From Streptomyces sp. CB02366 (GTDB lineage: Bacteria; Actinomycetota; Actinomycetes; Streptomycetales; Streptomycetaceae): a stretch of 64,000 bases of DNA. The position numbers and the translations under genes are program-made. The DNA is taken from assembly GCF_001905905.1 (NCBI RefSeq), contig NZ_LIVT01000011.1, positions 116,838 through 180,837 of the forward strand, read 5' to 3'. How positions within the stretch are numbered: position 1 is the first letter of the stretch; the number at the start of each line of letters is the position of its first letter. Under the pieces are notes generated by a model. The model was given only the letters and a program-made list of their open reading frames with translations. It was not told where the DNA came from and did not search any database. Positions 36,086-43,760 of the stretch are shown here, piece by piece.

Positions 36086-37095
36086 GGGGCGGTGGTGTCC
36101 TCTCGGCGGGCGAACTGCCAGGCGTCGGCGACGATTCCGGCCAGGTCGGCGCGGGAGGGCCGCCAGCCGAGGCGCTCGGCGGCGGTGGCGGCGGAGGCGA
36201 CGAGGACGGCCGGGTCGCCGCCGCGGCGGGGGGCGGGGGTCTCGGGCACGGGGTGGCCGGTGACCTTGCGGACGGTCTCGATGACCTCGCGGACCGAGAA
36301 GCCGTTGCCGTTGCCGAGGTTGCAGATCAGGTGCTCGCCGGGGGCCGCGGCGGCGAGGGCCAGGAGGTGGGCTTCGGCGAGGTCGGCGACGTGGATGTAG
36401 TCGCGGACGCAGGTGCCGTCCGGGGTCGGGTAGTCGTCGCCGTAGACGGAGATCGACTCACGCTGCCCCAGGGCGACTTGGAGGACCAGCGGGATGAGGT
36501 GGGACTCGGGGGCGTGGCGTTCGCCGCAACTGCCGTAGGCCCCGGCCACGTTGAAGTAGCGCAGAGAGACGGCGGCCAGTCCGTGGGCGGTGGCCTCGCC
36601 GCCGATCATGTGGTCGACGGCGAGCTTGGACGCGCCGTAGGGGCTGGTGGGGGCGGTGGGGGCGGTCTCGGTGATGGGGCTGGAGACCGGTTCGCCGTAG
36701 GTGGCGGCGGTGGAGGAGAAGACGAGGGTGCGTACGCCGTGTTCGCGCATGGCGGCGAGGAGGGCGGTGGTGCCCCCGACGTTGTTGACCCAGTACTTCT
36801 CCGGGGCGGCGACGGACTCGCCCACCTGGGAGAAGGCGGCGAAGTGCAGGACGCCGTCGTAGGAGGGGTCCAGGTGGCGGGCGGCGTCCTGGATGCGGCC
36901 CTCGACGAACGCGGCTCCGGCCGGGACGCCCTCGCGGAACCCGGTGGAGAGGTCGTCGAGGACGGTCACCTCGTGGCCCGCCTCCAGCAGGTGCTGGGCG
37001 ACGACGCTGCCCACGTATCCGGCGCCGCCGGTGACCAGGTACTTCTTGGGGTCACCGGCGCCCTGGGCGTCGCGGACGTTCCGGGGGTTGCTCAC
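36082..37095 (-). CDS. galE: UDP-glucose 4-epimerase
   Basis: Interconverts UDP-galactose and UDP-glucose. The 337-residue SDR enzyme has the NAD loop YLVTGGAGYVGSVVAQHLLE, VLDDLSTGFREG, LHFAAFSQVGESV, the catalytic SSTAATYGE Ser/Thr and SPYGASKLAVD with YxxxK. Also present are RYFNVAGA and the C-terminal WRPSRADLAGIV typical of GalE. The GTG at 37095 overlaps the galT stop. The three gal genes form a coupled operon. Confidence 0.94.
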   Translation of the reverse strand: MSNPRNVRDAQGAGDPKKYLVTGGAGYVGSVVAQHLLEAGHEVTVLDDLSTGFREGVPAGAAFVEGRIQDAARHLDPSYDGVLHFAAFSQVGESVAAPEKYWVNNVGGTTALLAAMREHGVRTLVFSSTAATYGEPVSSPITETAPTAPTSPYGASKLAVDHMIGGEATAHGLAAVSLRYFNVAGAYGSCGERHAPESHLIPLVLQVALGQRESISVYGDDYPTPDGTCVRDYIHVADLAEAHLLALAAAAPGEHLICNLGNGNGFSVREVIETVRKVTGHPVPETPAPRRGGDPAVLVASAATAAERLGWRPSRADLAGIVADAWQFARREDTTAP

Positions 37096-38135
37096 TGGCT
37101 CGCTACCTCTCGCAGTCGCTCGGCCGCGGCCTCCGGCGGCACGTCGTTGATGAACACGCTCATGCCGGACTCGGACCCCGCGAGGAACTTCAGCTTGCCC
37201 GAGGTGCGGCGAATGGTGAAAAGCTCCAGGTGCAGGGCGAAACCGTCCCGGCCGGGAGCCCCGAACGGCGCCTGGTGCCAGGCGGAGATGTAGGGGGTCG
37301 GCGGCTCGCCGGGCCCGAAGATCCGGTCGAAGCGCCTCAGGAGCTCCAGGTAGACCCGGGGGAACTCCGTCCGCGCGCCCTCGTCCAGCTCCCGCAGGTC
37401 GGGGACGCGGCGGCGGGGGTGGAGGTGGACCTCGTAGGGCCAGTGCGCCGCGTAGGGGACGAAGGCGATCCAGTGGCCGGTGGCGAGGACGACGCGTGAT
37501 CCGTCCTTCTCCTCGCGGGCGACCAGGTCGTCGAAGAGGTTGCCGCCGGTCTCCTCGTGGTGGCGGGCGGCGTTGCGGAGCATCAGCTCGGTGCGCGGCG
37601 TGACGAAGGGGTAGCCGTAGATCTGGCCGTGCGGGTGGCCGAGGGTGACGCCGATCTCGGCGCCCCGGTTCTCGAAGCAGAAGACCTGGGCGACCTGGTC
37701 GAGGGCGGCGAGGGCGGCCGTGCGGTCGGTCCAGGCGGCGAGGACGAGCGCGGCCTGCTCCTCGGTGAGGTCCGCGAAGGACGCCTCGTGGTCGGAGGTG
37801 AAGCAGACGACCTCGCAGCGGCCGGAGTCGCCGGCGAGGGAGGGGAAACGGTTCTCGAAGACCGCGACGTCGTAGTGGTCGTCGGGGATCTCGCTGTGCC
37901 TCCCGTCCCGGGTGGGGCAGAGCGGGCAGGCGTCGGCCGGCGGGTGGTAGGTGCGGGCCTGGCGGTGCGAGGCGATGGCGACGGCGTCACCGAGCAGCGG
38001 GTCGCGGCGGATCTCGGACGAGGTCGAGACGGCGTCCAGGGGGCGCTGGTCCACGGCCTCGCGGACGGCGTCGTCCGCGGCGTCGTAGTAGATCAGCTCA
38101 CGGCCGTCCGCGAGGGTCGTCACCGTCTTCTTCAC
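37092..38135 (-). CDS. galT: galactose-1-phosphate uridylyltransferase
   Basis: Transfers UMP from UDP-glucose to galactose-1-phosphate. The 347-residue enzyme has the first-domain CPLCPTRDGRHSEIP zinc cysteines, VFENRFPSL, and the active-site ENRGAEIGVTLGHPHGQIYG with HPH, whose second His forms the uridylyl-enzyme. The second HIT-like domain has EVHLHPRRRVPDL. GTG 38135 is supported by GGAGGA immediately upstream; the frame runs on to 38222 through the promoter. First gene of the gal operon. Confidence 0.94.
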   Translation of the reverse strand: MKKTVTTLADGRELIYYDAADDAVREAVDQRPLDAVSTSSEIRRDPLLGDAVAIASHRQARTYHPPADACPLCPTRDGRHSEIPDDHYDVAVFENRFPSLAGDSGRCEVVCFTSDHEASFADLTEEQAALVLAAWTDRTAALAALDQVAQVFCFENRGAEIGVTLGHPHGQIYGYPFVTPRTELMLRNAARHHEETGGNLFDDLVAREEKDGSRVVLATGHWIAFVPYAAHWPYEVHLHPRRRVPDLRELDEGARTEFPRVYLELLRRFDRIFGPGEPPTPYISAWHQAPFGAPGRDGFALHLELFTIRRTSGKLKFLAGSESGMSVFINDVPPEAAAERLREVASQ

Positions 38136-38605
38136 CAGAGTCCTCCACCGGCTCCTCCCAACACAACCGAACACAACAAACCATAAACGCACACCTCCGT
38201 CAACGGGTCGGTGATCACGCACGCTCGACGGCCGAGCGGACGTGATCGACGGGGGGCGCGAGGGCCGACCGCTTCCGGGGCTACCGGGGCGGGATCACCG
38301 GCATCCGGGCCGGAGCCCGGGGCGCCGGCTCTCTCCCGGCGCTCGTCGGGCCCGTCGCCGGAACGAACTCCGGACTCCGGCCCGGACCGGCCCGGACCGC
38401 ACCGGAACGGACCCCACGCCCCGGCGCGGACCGTCCCGTCCTGGAGCGGACCCGGCGCGGACCGTCCCGTCCCGGCGCGGACCCGGCGCGAACCGTCCCG
38501 TCCCGGCGCGGACCCGACGCCCCGGGCCCGCTCCGGCCCCTCCCGGCGCGGACCCGACGCGGACCGTCCCATCCCGGCGCACCGCCGCTCATCCGGGGGC
38601 GGGCG
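38136..38605. promoter_or_regulatory. gal promoter region with phased direct repeats, then GC-rich repeats
   Basis: Close to galT the 8-mer AACACAAC occurs at 38160-38167 and 38170-38177 (10-bp period, one helical turn), equal to GTTGTGTT on the coding strand. Streptomyces gal promoters are known for direct-repeat control elements, so these may be operator sites. On the coding strand a TTGACG lies further upstream (38203-38198) with no good -10. No protein-coding gene was identified; long frames here look like composition artefacts. Confidence 0.5.
38424..38580. repeat. imperfect direct repeats around GCGCGGACCGTCCCGTCC
   Basis: Four copies of a 17-19-bp unit occur: 38424-38441, 38455-38473, 38487-38502 and 38558-38574, separated by related CCCGGCGCGGACC blocks. 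Copies differ by single bases. They are intergenic between galT and a LuxR gene and may be slippage products or terminator-like structures. Confidence 0.6.
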
Positions 38606-39334
38606 TCACCCGTCGTGTCGGGGGGCGTACGGCCCCGGCCGCGCGCCGCCGGCCGCCGCCGCTTCCGCGTGCGCCGCGGCGCGCTCCAGCAGCCCCGTAC
38701 GGGCGGCGAGGGCGGCCGCCTCCAACCGGGAGCCGACCCCGAGCTTCATCAGGACCCGCTGGACATGGGTGCGGGCGGTGCTCGGGGCGATGTCCATGCC
38801 GGCCGCGATCAGCCGGGTGCCCTCGCCCTCGGCGACCCGCACCAGGACCTCCGCCTCGCGCGGGGTGAGCATCCTCAGCAGCCGCCGCCCCTCGTCGTCG
38901 GGCTGGGCCGACGGGTTGAGCAGCTCGGCGAAGGCCCCCCGCAGCAGCTGCGGGGCGATGGCGCTCTCCCCCGCCCGCGCCTTGAGCATGGCCCGCTCGA
39001 CGCCCTCGATCCGCTCGTCGTGCCGGACGTATCCCACGGCCCCGGCCGCGAACGCGGCGGCGATCCCGCGCGGGCTGGGCACCGGTCCGAGGACCACCAC
39101 CGCCACCTGCGGGCGCTCCCGGCCGATGCGGGCGATCGGGTCGAAGACCCCGGGATCGGCGGGCGAAGCCGTACCGAACAGGCAGACCTCCGGGGCCCGG
39201 CCGACCACGAGCTCCGCCGCTTTGGACGTCGGCGCGGCCGCGGCGAGCACCCGGTGCCCGCGCAGTTTCAGCGCCGAGGCGAGTGCCTCGGCGAGCAGAC
39301 GGTGATCGTCGACCACCATGAGCCGCACGCCCAT
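38606..39334 (-). CDS. LuxR-type regulator with atypical receiver domain
   Basis: The 242-residue protein starts MGVRLMVVDDHRLLAEALAS, a receiver-like fold, but where the phospho-acceptor Asp is expected it reads VCLFGTASPADPG, with no Asp at the strand end. The C-terminal HTH is normal: LTPREAEVLVRVAEGEGTRL, then MDIAPSTARTHVQRVLMKLG. It is therefore probably a phosphorylation-independent regulator, possibly ligand-controlled. ATG 39334 follows GGGAGAG. Targets are unknown; neighbouring PQQ-propeller genes are candidates only by position. It resembles the LuxR regulator at 33224-34012 in general layout. Confidence 0.82.
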   Translation of the reverse strand: MGVRLMVVDDHRLLAEALASALKLRGHRVLAAAAPTSKAAELVVGRAPEVCLFGTASPADPGVFDPIARIGRERPQVAVVVLGPVPSPRGIAAAFAAGAVGYVRHDERIEGVERAMLKARAGESAIAPQLLRGAFAELLNPSAQPDDEGRRLLRMLTPREAEVLVRVAEGEGTRLIAAGMDIAPSTARTHVQRVLMKLGVGSRLEAAALAARTGLLERAAAHAEAAAAGGARPGPYAPRHDG

Positions 39335-39513
39335 CGGTTCTCTCCCCCACAGCCCCTGTACGCCCGGCCCCCGGACTCCTGACCCGGCAAGGTACACGCT
39401 TGTTCGACGGTGCGCGGCCCCAACGGGACAGAAGCCTCCGGAAGTGCCGGATTCTGCGCGGTCCGGGGCTGACCGGCCGACTGCCGGTGACCGGTTCGAT
39501 GGCGGAAACGATC

Positions 39514-39547
39514 GGCCCCGCCGGTCGGACGAACGGCCGGCGGGGCC
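39514..39547 (-). terminator. hairpin terminator after the PQQ-propeller genes
   Basis: GGCCCCGCCGG at 39514-39524 pairs with CCGGCGGGGCC at 39537-39547, loop 12 nt, 52 bp beyond the stop of the leftward gene. The rest of 39335-39598 shows no gene. Confidence 0.65.
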
Positions 39548-39598
39548 TGGGTACTGCTCGGTCCGGCGCTCAGCAAGGGCGCCCGGCGCGTGCGGTGG

Positions 39599-41515
39599 TC
39601 ACTCGGCGCGGTAGGCGACGACGAGGTAGACCTTCTCGTCGGGGTTGACGGTGCTGGGCTTGTGGACCGACTTGGCCGCCATGTAGAACCGGCCGTCCGA
39701 GTAGATGAGTTCGGCCGAGTCGAGGGAGAACCGCTTCTCCGCCGTCCGGACGGCCTCGTCGCTCGGGTTCTCCATCAGCTGGGTCTGCTTGAAGGTCTCG
39801 CCGTCGATGGAGACGACCTGGCCGCCCTTGTCGTACGGGCTCTCCTTGTAGGCGATGACGCTGGTTCCGTCCTTCCGGAGCGGAGTCAGGGTGTGGCGGT
39901 CGCCCGCGTCCGCCCGGCCGCCGAGGAGCTTGCCGGTGGCCAGGTCGAAGGCGACGATCTCGTTGGTGTCGCCGTACTCGCTGGTGCCGTCGTGGCGCTC
40001 GGTCGGCAGGTAGAGCCGGTTGTTGGTGACGACCATGTGCCGGCACCGCTCGACCTCGGTGGAGGCGCAGCGTGCCGCGTACTTCTCCGCGTCGGCGGGG
40101 ATGCGGACGATCAGCTTCCCGGTCGCCGCGTCGATCGAGAAGAAGTCGGAGATGCCGCTGCCGTCGCCGGCGGTGTCGCCGACGTCGGCCGCGACCACCA
40201 GCGGCTTGGTGGAGACGATGGAGGCGTAGTCGACGCCCGCGGGCATCTGGAACGAGGACAGCGGGGCGCCGGTCGTCGGGTTCAGCGCCTGCACGGTGAG
40301 CTGCGGGGCGTCGCTCGTGCCGCACCTGCGGACCACGGCGAGGGCTTCACCGCCCGCGTATCCGCCGTCGTAGCAGCCGTCCGCGCCGACCTTCGGCTTC
40401 CACAGCTCGGCGCCGGTGTCCAGCTTGAAGGCGGCGCCGCCCGAGGTGCCGGCCGCGGCGACGGTGGTCCCGCTGAGGGTGACCTCGTCGAAGCGGATCT
40501 GCTCGTCGCCGCCGGTGGCGGAGGTGACGCCCTTGCTCCACAGGAGCTTGCCGGCGGCCAGGTCGATCACGCCGACCTGGTTGCAGGAGGGGTACTTGTT
40601 CTCCTTGGAGGCCTTCGCCTCCTGGAAGACGATGGCCGTCTTGTAGTCCTCGCTCATGTGCCGGGAGGCGGTGCAGACCTCACCGGCCAGCGGGAAGGAC
40701 CAGAGCTTGGTGCCCTTGTCGCGGTCGTAGCCGTTGATCTCGGCGATGCCGGACTTCACGTACGCCTTGTCCGTGAGCCAGGAGCCCTCGACCGTGGTGA
40801 TGTCGGTGACGACCGGCTGCGGGAACTGGAAGGCGACCTTGGACTTGGTGTTGGCGGGCGCCTTCTCGTCGCCGCCGGCCAGACCGCCGCCCTCGCCGCC
40901 CTTGCCGCCGGTGGAGCCGGACGAGGACGCCTCGCCCTTGCCGCCCTTGTCGTCGCCGCCGGTGGCGGAGTAGACGATTCCGGCACCGATGATCAGCACC
41001 ACCGCGACGGCGGCGGCGACGATGATCTGCATCTGGGTGGAGAACTTCTTGCCGCCGCCGGCCGGCTGCGGCGCCCCGTACTGCGGCTGCATCGGCTGGG
41101 TCGGGTAGCCGTACCCCTGCTGGGGCGTCCCCGGTTGGCCGGGCTGTCCGGCGGGTCCCTGCGGGTAGCCGTATCCGGGCTGCGCGGCCTGCGGGTAGCC
41201 GTAGCCGTTGGGCTGCGGTGCGGGCGGGGTCGGGTAGCCGCCGGACGGCGGGGGCTGCGGGGCGCCGTAGCCTCCCGCGGGCACGGTCGGAGGCTGCGGG
41301 GGCGGCCCGGCCGGGGGCTGGGGCTGTCCGGCGGGCGGCTGCTGCGGCTGCTTGCCGAAGGGGTCGGCGGGCGGCGGGGACGGCTGGCCGAACCCTCCCG
41401 GCGGGGGGTCCTGCGGCGCGCCGAAGCCGCCGGCGGGCGGCGCCGGGGGCGTGTTCGGGGCTCCCGGGGGCGTGTTCGGCGGATCGTTGGGCGGCTGCTG
41501 CGGGGGCTGGGTCAT
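39599..41515 (-). CDS. membrane-anchored PQQ-like beta-propeller protein (paralog 1)
   Basis: The 638-residue protein has a cytoplasmic Pro/Gln/Gly-rich segment (1-155) with repeated YGYPQ/GYGYP motifs, one transmembrane helix (QIIVAAAVAVVLIIGAGIVY, about 162-182), a Ser/Gly/Lys-rich linker and an extracellular propeller. Blades contain patterns such as GTKLWSFPLAGEVC, AAGKLLWSKGVTSA and DTGAELWKPKVG. PQQ-like repeats in such proteins act as scaffolds, not as dehydrogenases. The upstream neighbour is a paralog with the same layout. Function unknown; cell-surface sensing or envelope assembly are possible. Confidence 0.85.
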   Translation of the reverse strand: MTQPPQQPPNDPPNTPPGAPNTPPAPPAGGFGAPQDPPPGGFGQPSPPPADPFGKQPQQPPAGQPQPPAGPPPQPPTVPAGGYGAPQPPPSGGYPTPPAPQPNGYGYPQAAQPGYGYPQGPAGQPGQPGTPQQGYGYPTQPMQPQYGAPQPAGGGKKFSTQMQIIVAAAVAVVLIIGAGIVYSATGGDDKGGKGEASSSGSTGGKGGEGGGLAGGDEKAPANTKSKVAFQFPQPVVTDITTVEGSWLTDKAYVKSGIAEINGYDRDKGTKLWSFPLAGEVCTASRHMSEDYKTAIVFQEAKASKENKYPSCNQVGVIDLAAGKLLWSKGVTSATGGDEQIRFDEVTLSGTTVAAAGTSGGAAFKLDTGAELWKPKVGADGCYDGGYAGGEALAVVRRCGTSDAPQLTVQALNPTTGAPLSSFQMPAGVDYASIVSTKPLVVAADVGDTAGDGSGISDFFSIDAATGKLIVRIPADAEKYAARCASTEVERCRHMVVTNNRLYLPTERHDGTSEYGDTNEIVAFDLATGKLLGGRADAGDRHTLTPLRKDGTSVIAYKESPYDKGGQVVSIDGETFKQTQLMENPSDEAVRTAEKRFSLDSAELIYSDGRFYMAAKSVHKPSTVNPDEKVYLVVAYRAE

Positions 41516-41594
41516 GACGTGCGTACCTCTGGGGACGAGTGGGCGTGGGGGCGCGTGGGGCCGTGGAGCTGCGTCCGGCTGCCGTGCCGGGCGG

Positions 41595-43421
41595 TCACTT
41601 GGAGAACACCAGCAGCGTCGACTGCTCCAGCTCCTCCTTGTCGTTGCCCGCGCTCACCCGCGTGCTGAAGACGAAGGAGCGTTCCTCCCGGTAGACGACC
41701 TTGGAGGAGAAGAACCCGTTCTCGATCCGGCCGGCCGACTCGGGGTGCTGGAGCAGCGTCTTGGGGGCGCCGCCGCTCGGCGGGAGCGTCACGATGCCGC
41801 CGGCCTTGTCGTAGGTGGGCCGCATGTAGAGCACCAGGTCGCCGCCTTCCATACCCAGCGGCTTCAGGACGCGCTCGGCGGGGGCGGGCGCGTCCCATTT
41901 GGGCTTCCCGGTGTCCAGGTCGAAGGCGATGACCTTGTTCGTCCGCGCGGTGCCGCTGGTGTCGTCCTTGGTCGCCATGTAGAAGGTGTCGGCGTCGGCG
42001 GCGACGCCGCTGCACCCTTCGAGCTTCTCACCGAAGATCGCGAAGCTGCTCCCGCAGTCGGCGGTGAGCGTGTCGCCCTTGGCGGGCGCGAGCTGGGAGC
42101 GGAGCTTGCCCCCGTCGGTGAGCGCGGCGATGGCCCACTGCTTCTTCTCCTCGTGGTCGAGCCGGACCACGAGCGGGGTGACCGAGTAGACCTTGCTGAC
42201 CTCCCAGCCGCGCGGCGGCTGGTAGGTCCACTTGGGCTTGCCCGTGGCCGGGTCCAGTTCCTGGACCTGGTGCTGCGGGTTGTCGACGTCGTCCGTGCGG
42301 CAACTGGCCGCGGCGATCAGCTTCGGTCCGCCGGCGAAGGCGAAGGGCTTGCAGTTGCCCGACGGGTTGCCGAACAGCTCCTTGCCGTCGCTGACCCGGT
42401 AGGCGTTGGAGTTGCTGGTGCGTCCCACGGTGACGGTGTCGCCGCTGATGGCCAGGCCGATGTCCGACAGGAAGTCCCAGGTGCCGTTCTTCTTGACCGA
42501 CTTCTTCCAGCCGGGCTTGCCGGTGTTGAGGTCGATCATCTGGAGGACGGAGCAGTTGGCCTTGTCCGTGGTGCCGTCCTTCACGCCGATGACGATCTTG
42601 CCGTCGGCGGTCGGGGAGTTGGGCGCGGCGCACACGTCGGCGGGGAGCGGAACGGTCCACTTCCGCTTGCCGTCGGCGACCGAGTAGCCGGAGACCCCGC
42701 GGTACATGGCCTTGGCGACCACGTCGCCGGCGAACCAGGGGCCGTACACGGAGGCGCCGTTGCGCGGCAGGTCCACGTCGTTCTTCTGGAGCCAGGCGAC
42801 CTTCGCCTCGCCGGGCTTGCGCCCGGCGTTGAGGTCGTCGTTCGCCTCGCGGCCGTCACCGCTGCCGTCGCCCTCGTCGACGGTCGGCGACGCGCTGGGG
42901 GCCTTGGGGTCGTTGCTGGTGGTGGCCACGGGCTTCTTGTCCTCGTCGCCGCCGTCGCCCACGAGGAACCAGGTGCCCGCACCGGCCGCCAGGACCACGG
43001 CGAGCGCCGCCGCGACCACGATGCCGGTCCTGCCCTTGAGGAACCCGCCGCCGGAGCCCGGCCCGCCGGGCGCGGGGGCGCCGGGGTACTGCTGCGTCGG
43101 GTAGCCGTAGCCGCCCTGGGGCTGCTGGCCGTACGGACCGGGGGCCGGCTGGCCGTACGGGCCCGGCTGCTGGCCGTAGGGCCCGGGCTGCTGGCCGTAG
43201 GGGCCGGGGGCCTGACCGTACGGGCCGGGGGCCTGGCCGGGGGGCGCCGGGGGCTGCTGCGGGTAACCGTAGGCCGGCGCACCGGACGGGGGTGTCTGCG
43301 GCGGGCCGGCCGGGGGCTGTGCGGGCGGCGGGCCCTGGGGCGGCTGAGGAGCTCCGTACGGCGGCTCCTGCGGAGCCCCGAAGCCTCCCTGCGGCGGTTG
43401 CTGGCTGGGCGGCTGGCTCAT
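41595..43421 (-). CDS. membrane-anchored PQQ-like beta-propeller protein (paralog 2)
   Basis: 608 residues with the same plan as the adjacent gene: Pro/Gly/Tyr-rich N-terminus with five GPYGQ-type repeats (residues ~60-105), a single membrane helix (GIVVAAALAVVLAAGAGTWF), an acidic linker (DEDKKPV to ANDDLNAG), then a propeller with blades such as KRKWTVPLPADVC, NTGKPGWKKSVKK, ATGKPKWTYQPPRG and DTGKPKWDAPAP. ATG 43421 has GGGGGA upstream; the frame extends to 43571 without support. A 79-bp gap separates it from paralog 1, so both may be cotranscribed. Confidence 0.85.
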   Translation of the reverse strand: MSQPPSQQPPQGGFGAPQEPPYGAPQPPQGPPPAQPPAGPPQTPPSGAPAYGYPQQPPAPPGQAPGPYGQAPGPYGQQPGPYGQQPGPYGQPAPGPYGQQPQGGYGYPTQQYPGAPAPGGPGSGGGFLKGRTGIVVAAALAVVLAAGAGTWFLVGDGGDEDKKPVATTSNDPKAPSASPTVDEGDGSGDGREANDDLNAGRKPGEAKVAWLQKNDVDLPRNGASVYGPWFAGDVVAKAMYRGVSGYSVADGKRKWTVPLPADVCAAPNSPTADGKIVIGVKDGTTDKANCSVLQMIDLNTGKPGWKKSVKKNGTWDFLSDIGLAISGDTVTVGRTSNSNAYRVSDGKELFGNPSGNCKPFAFAGGPKLIAAASCRTDDVDNPQHQVQELDPATGKPKWTYQPPRGWEVSKVYSVTPLVVRLDHEEKKQWAIAALTDGGKLRSQLAPAKGDTLTADCGSSFAIFGEKLEGCSGVAADADTFYMATKDDTSGTARTNKVIAFDLDTGKPKWDAPAPAERVLKPLGMEGGDLVLYMRPTYDKAGGIVTLPPSGGAPKTLLQHPESAGRIENGFFSSKVVYREERSFVFSTRVSAGNDKEELEQSTLLVFSK

Positions 43422-43760
43422 ATCAGCACGTCCCCCTTCGTGCGGCCCGGTGCGCGATCCGGTCTCCCCCGCATTCCCAAGAGGGTCAATCCCTCTCGGA
43501 AAGGAGCGAATCGGGCATGGCTTCCGCGGTGTTACGACAGTCGGGCGGGGCTTCTTTCTACCACTCGCCAACCGCCGGGAGCCGGTTCGGGCCAGCCGCT
43601 GTTCCCAAGGGAGAACCGCCTCGTGATGCCCTCGTTACGCCCTGGCCGGAGGTGACGGCCGGTCACCCGGGGCGAGCGCCGTCCGGCGCCCCGTCCCGGC
43701 CGTGCCGTCGGCGCCCGTGGAGCCCGGGCGCCGGGGCGGGGCCCCGGCGGGGCGCCCCCG
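43422..43760. other. 339-bp intergenic region
   Basis: It lies upstream of the PQQ-propeller pair and downstream of the ABC-F gene. A GAGAGGGATTGACCCTCTT dyad (minus strand, 43499-43481) contains TTGACC, which could be a -35 for the propeller genes, but no matching -10 is seen. GC-rich stem sequences near 43725-43760 may terminate the ABC-F transcript. No gene found. Confidence 0.3.

Noticed and set aside
38424..38580. Possible CRISPR array
   Set aside because: Repeats are too short, imperfect and irregularly spaced, spacers are related to the repeats, and no cas genes are present.
38211..39305. 364-codon frame upstream of and across the LuxR gene
   Set aside because: Begins in the repeat-rich gal leader and continues in antisense to the regulator; no domain and no ribosome-binding site.
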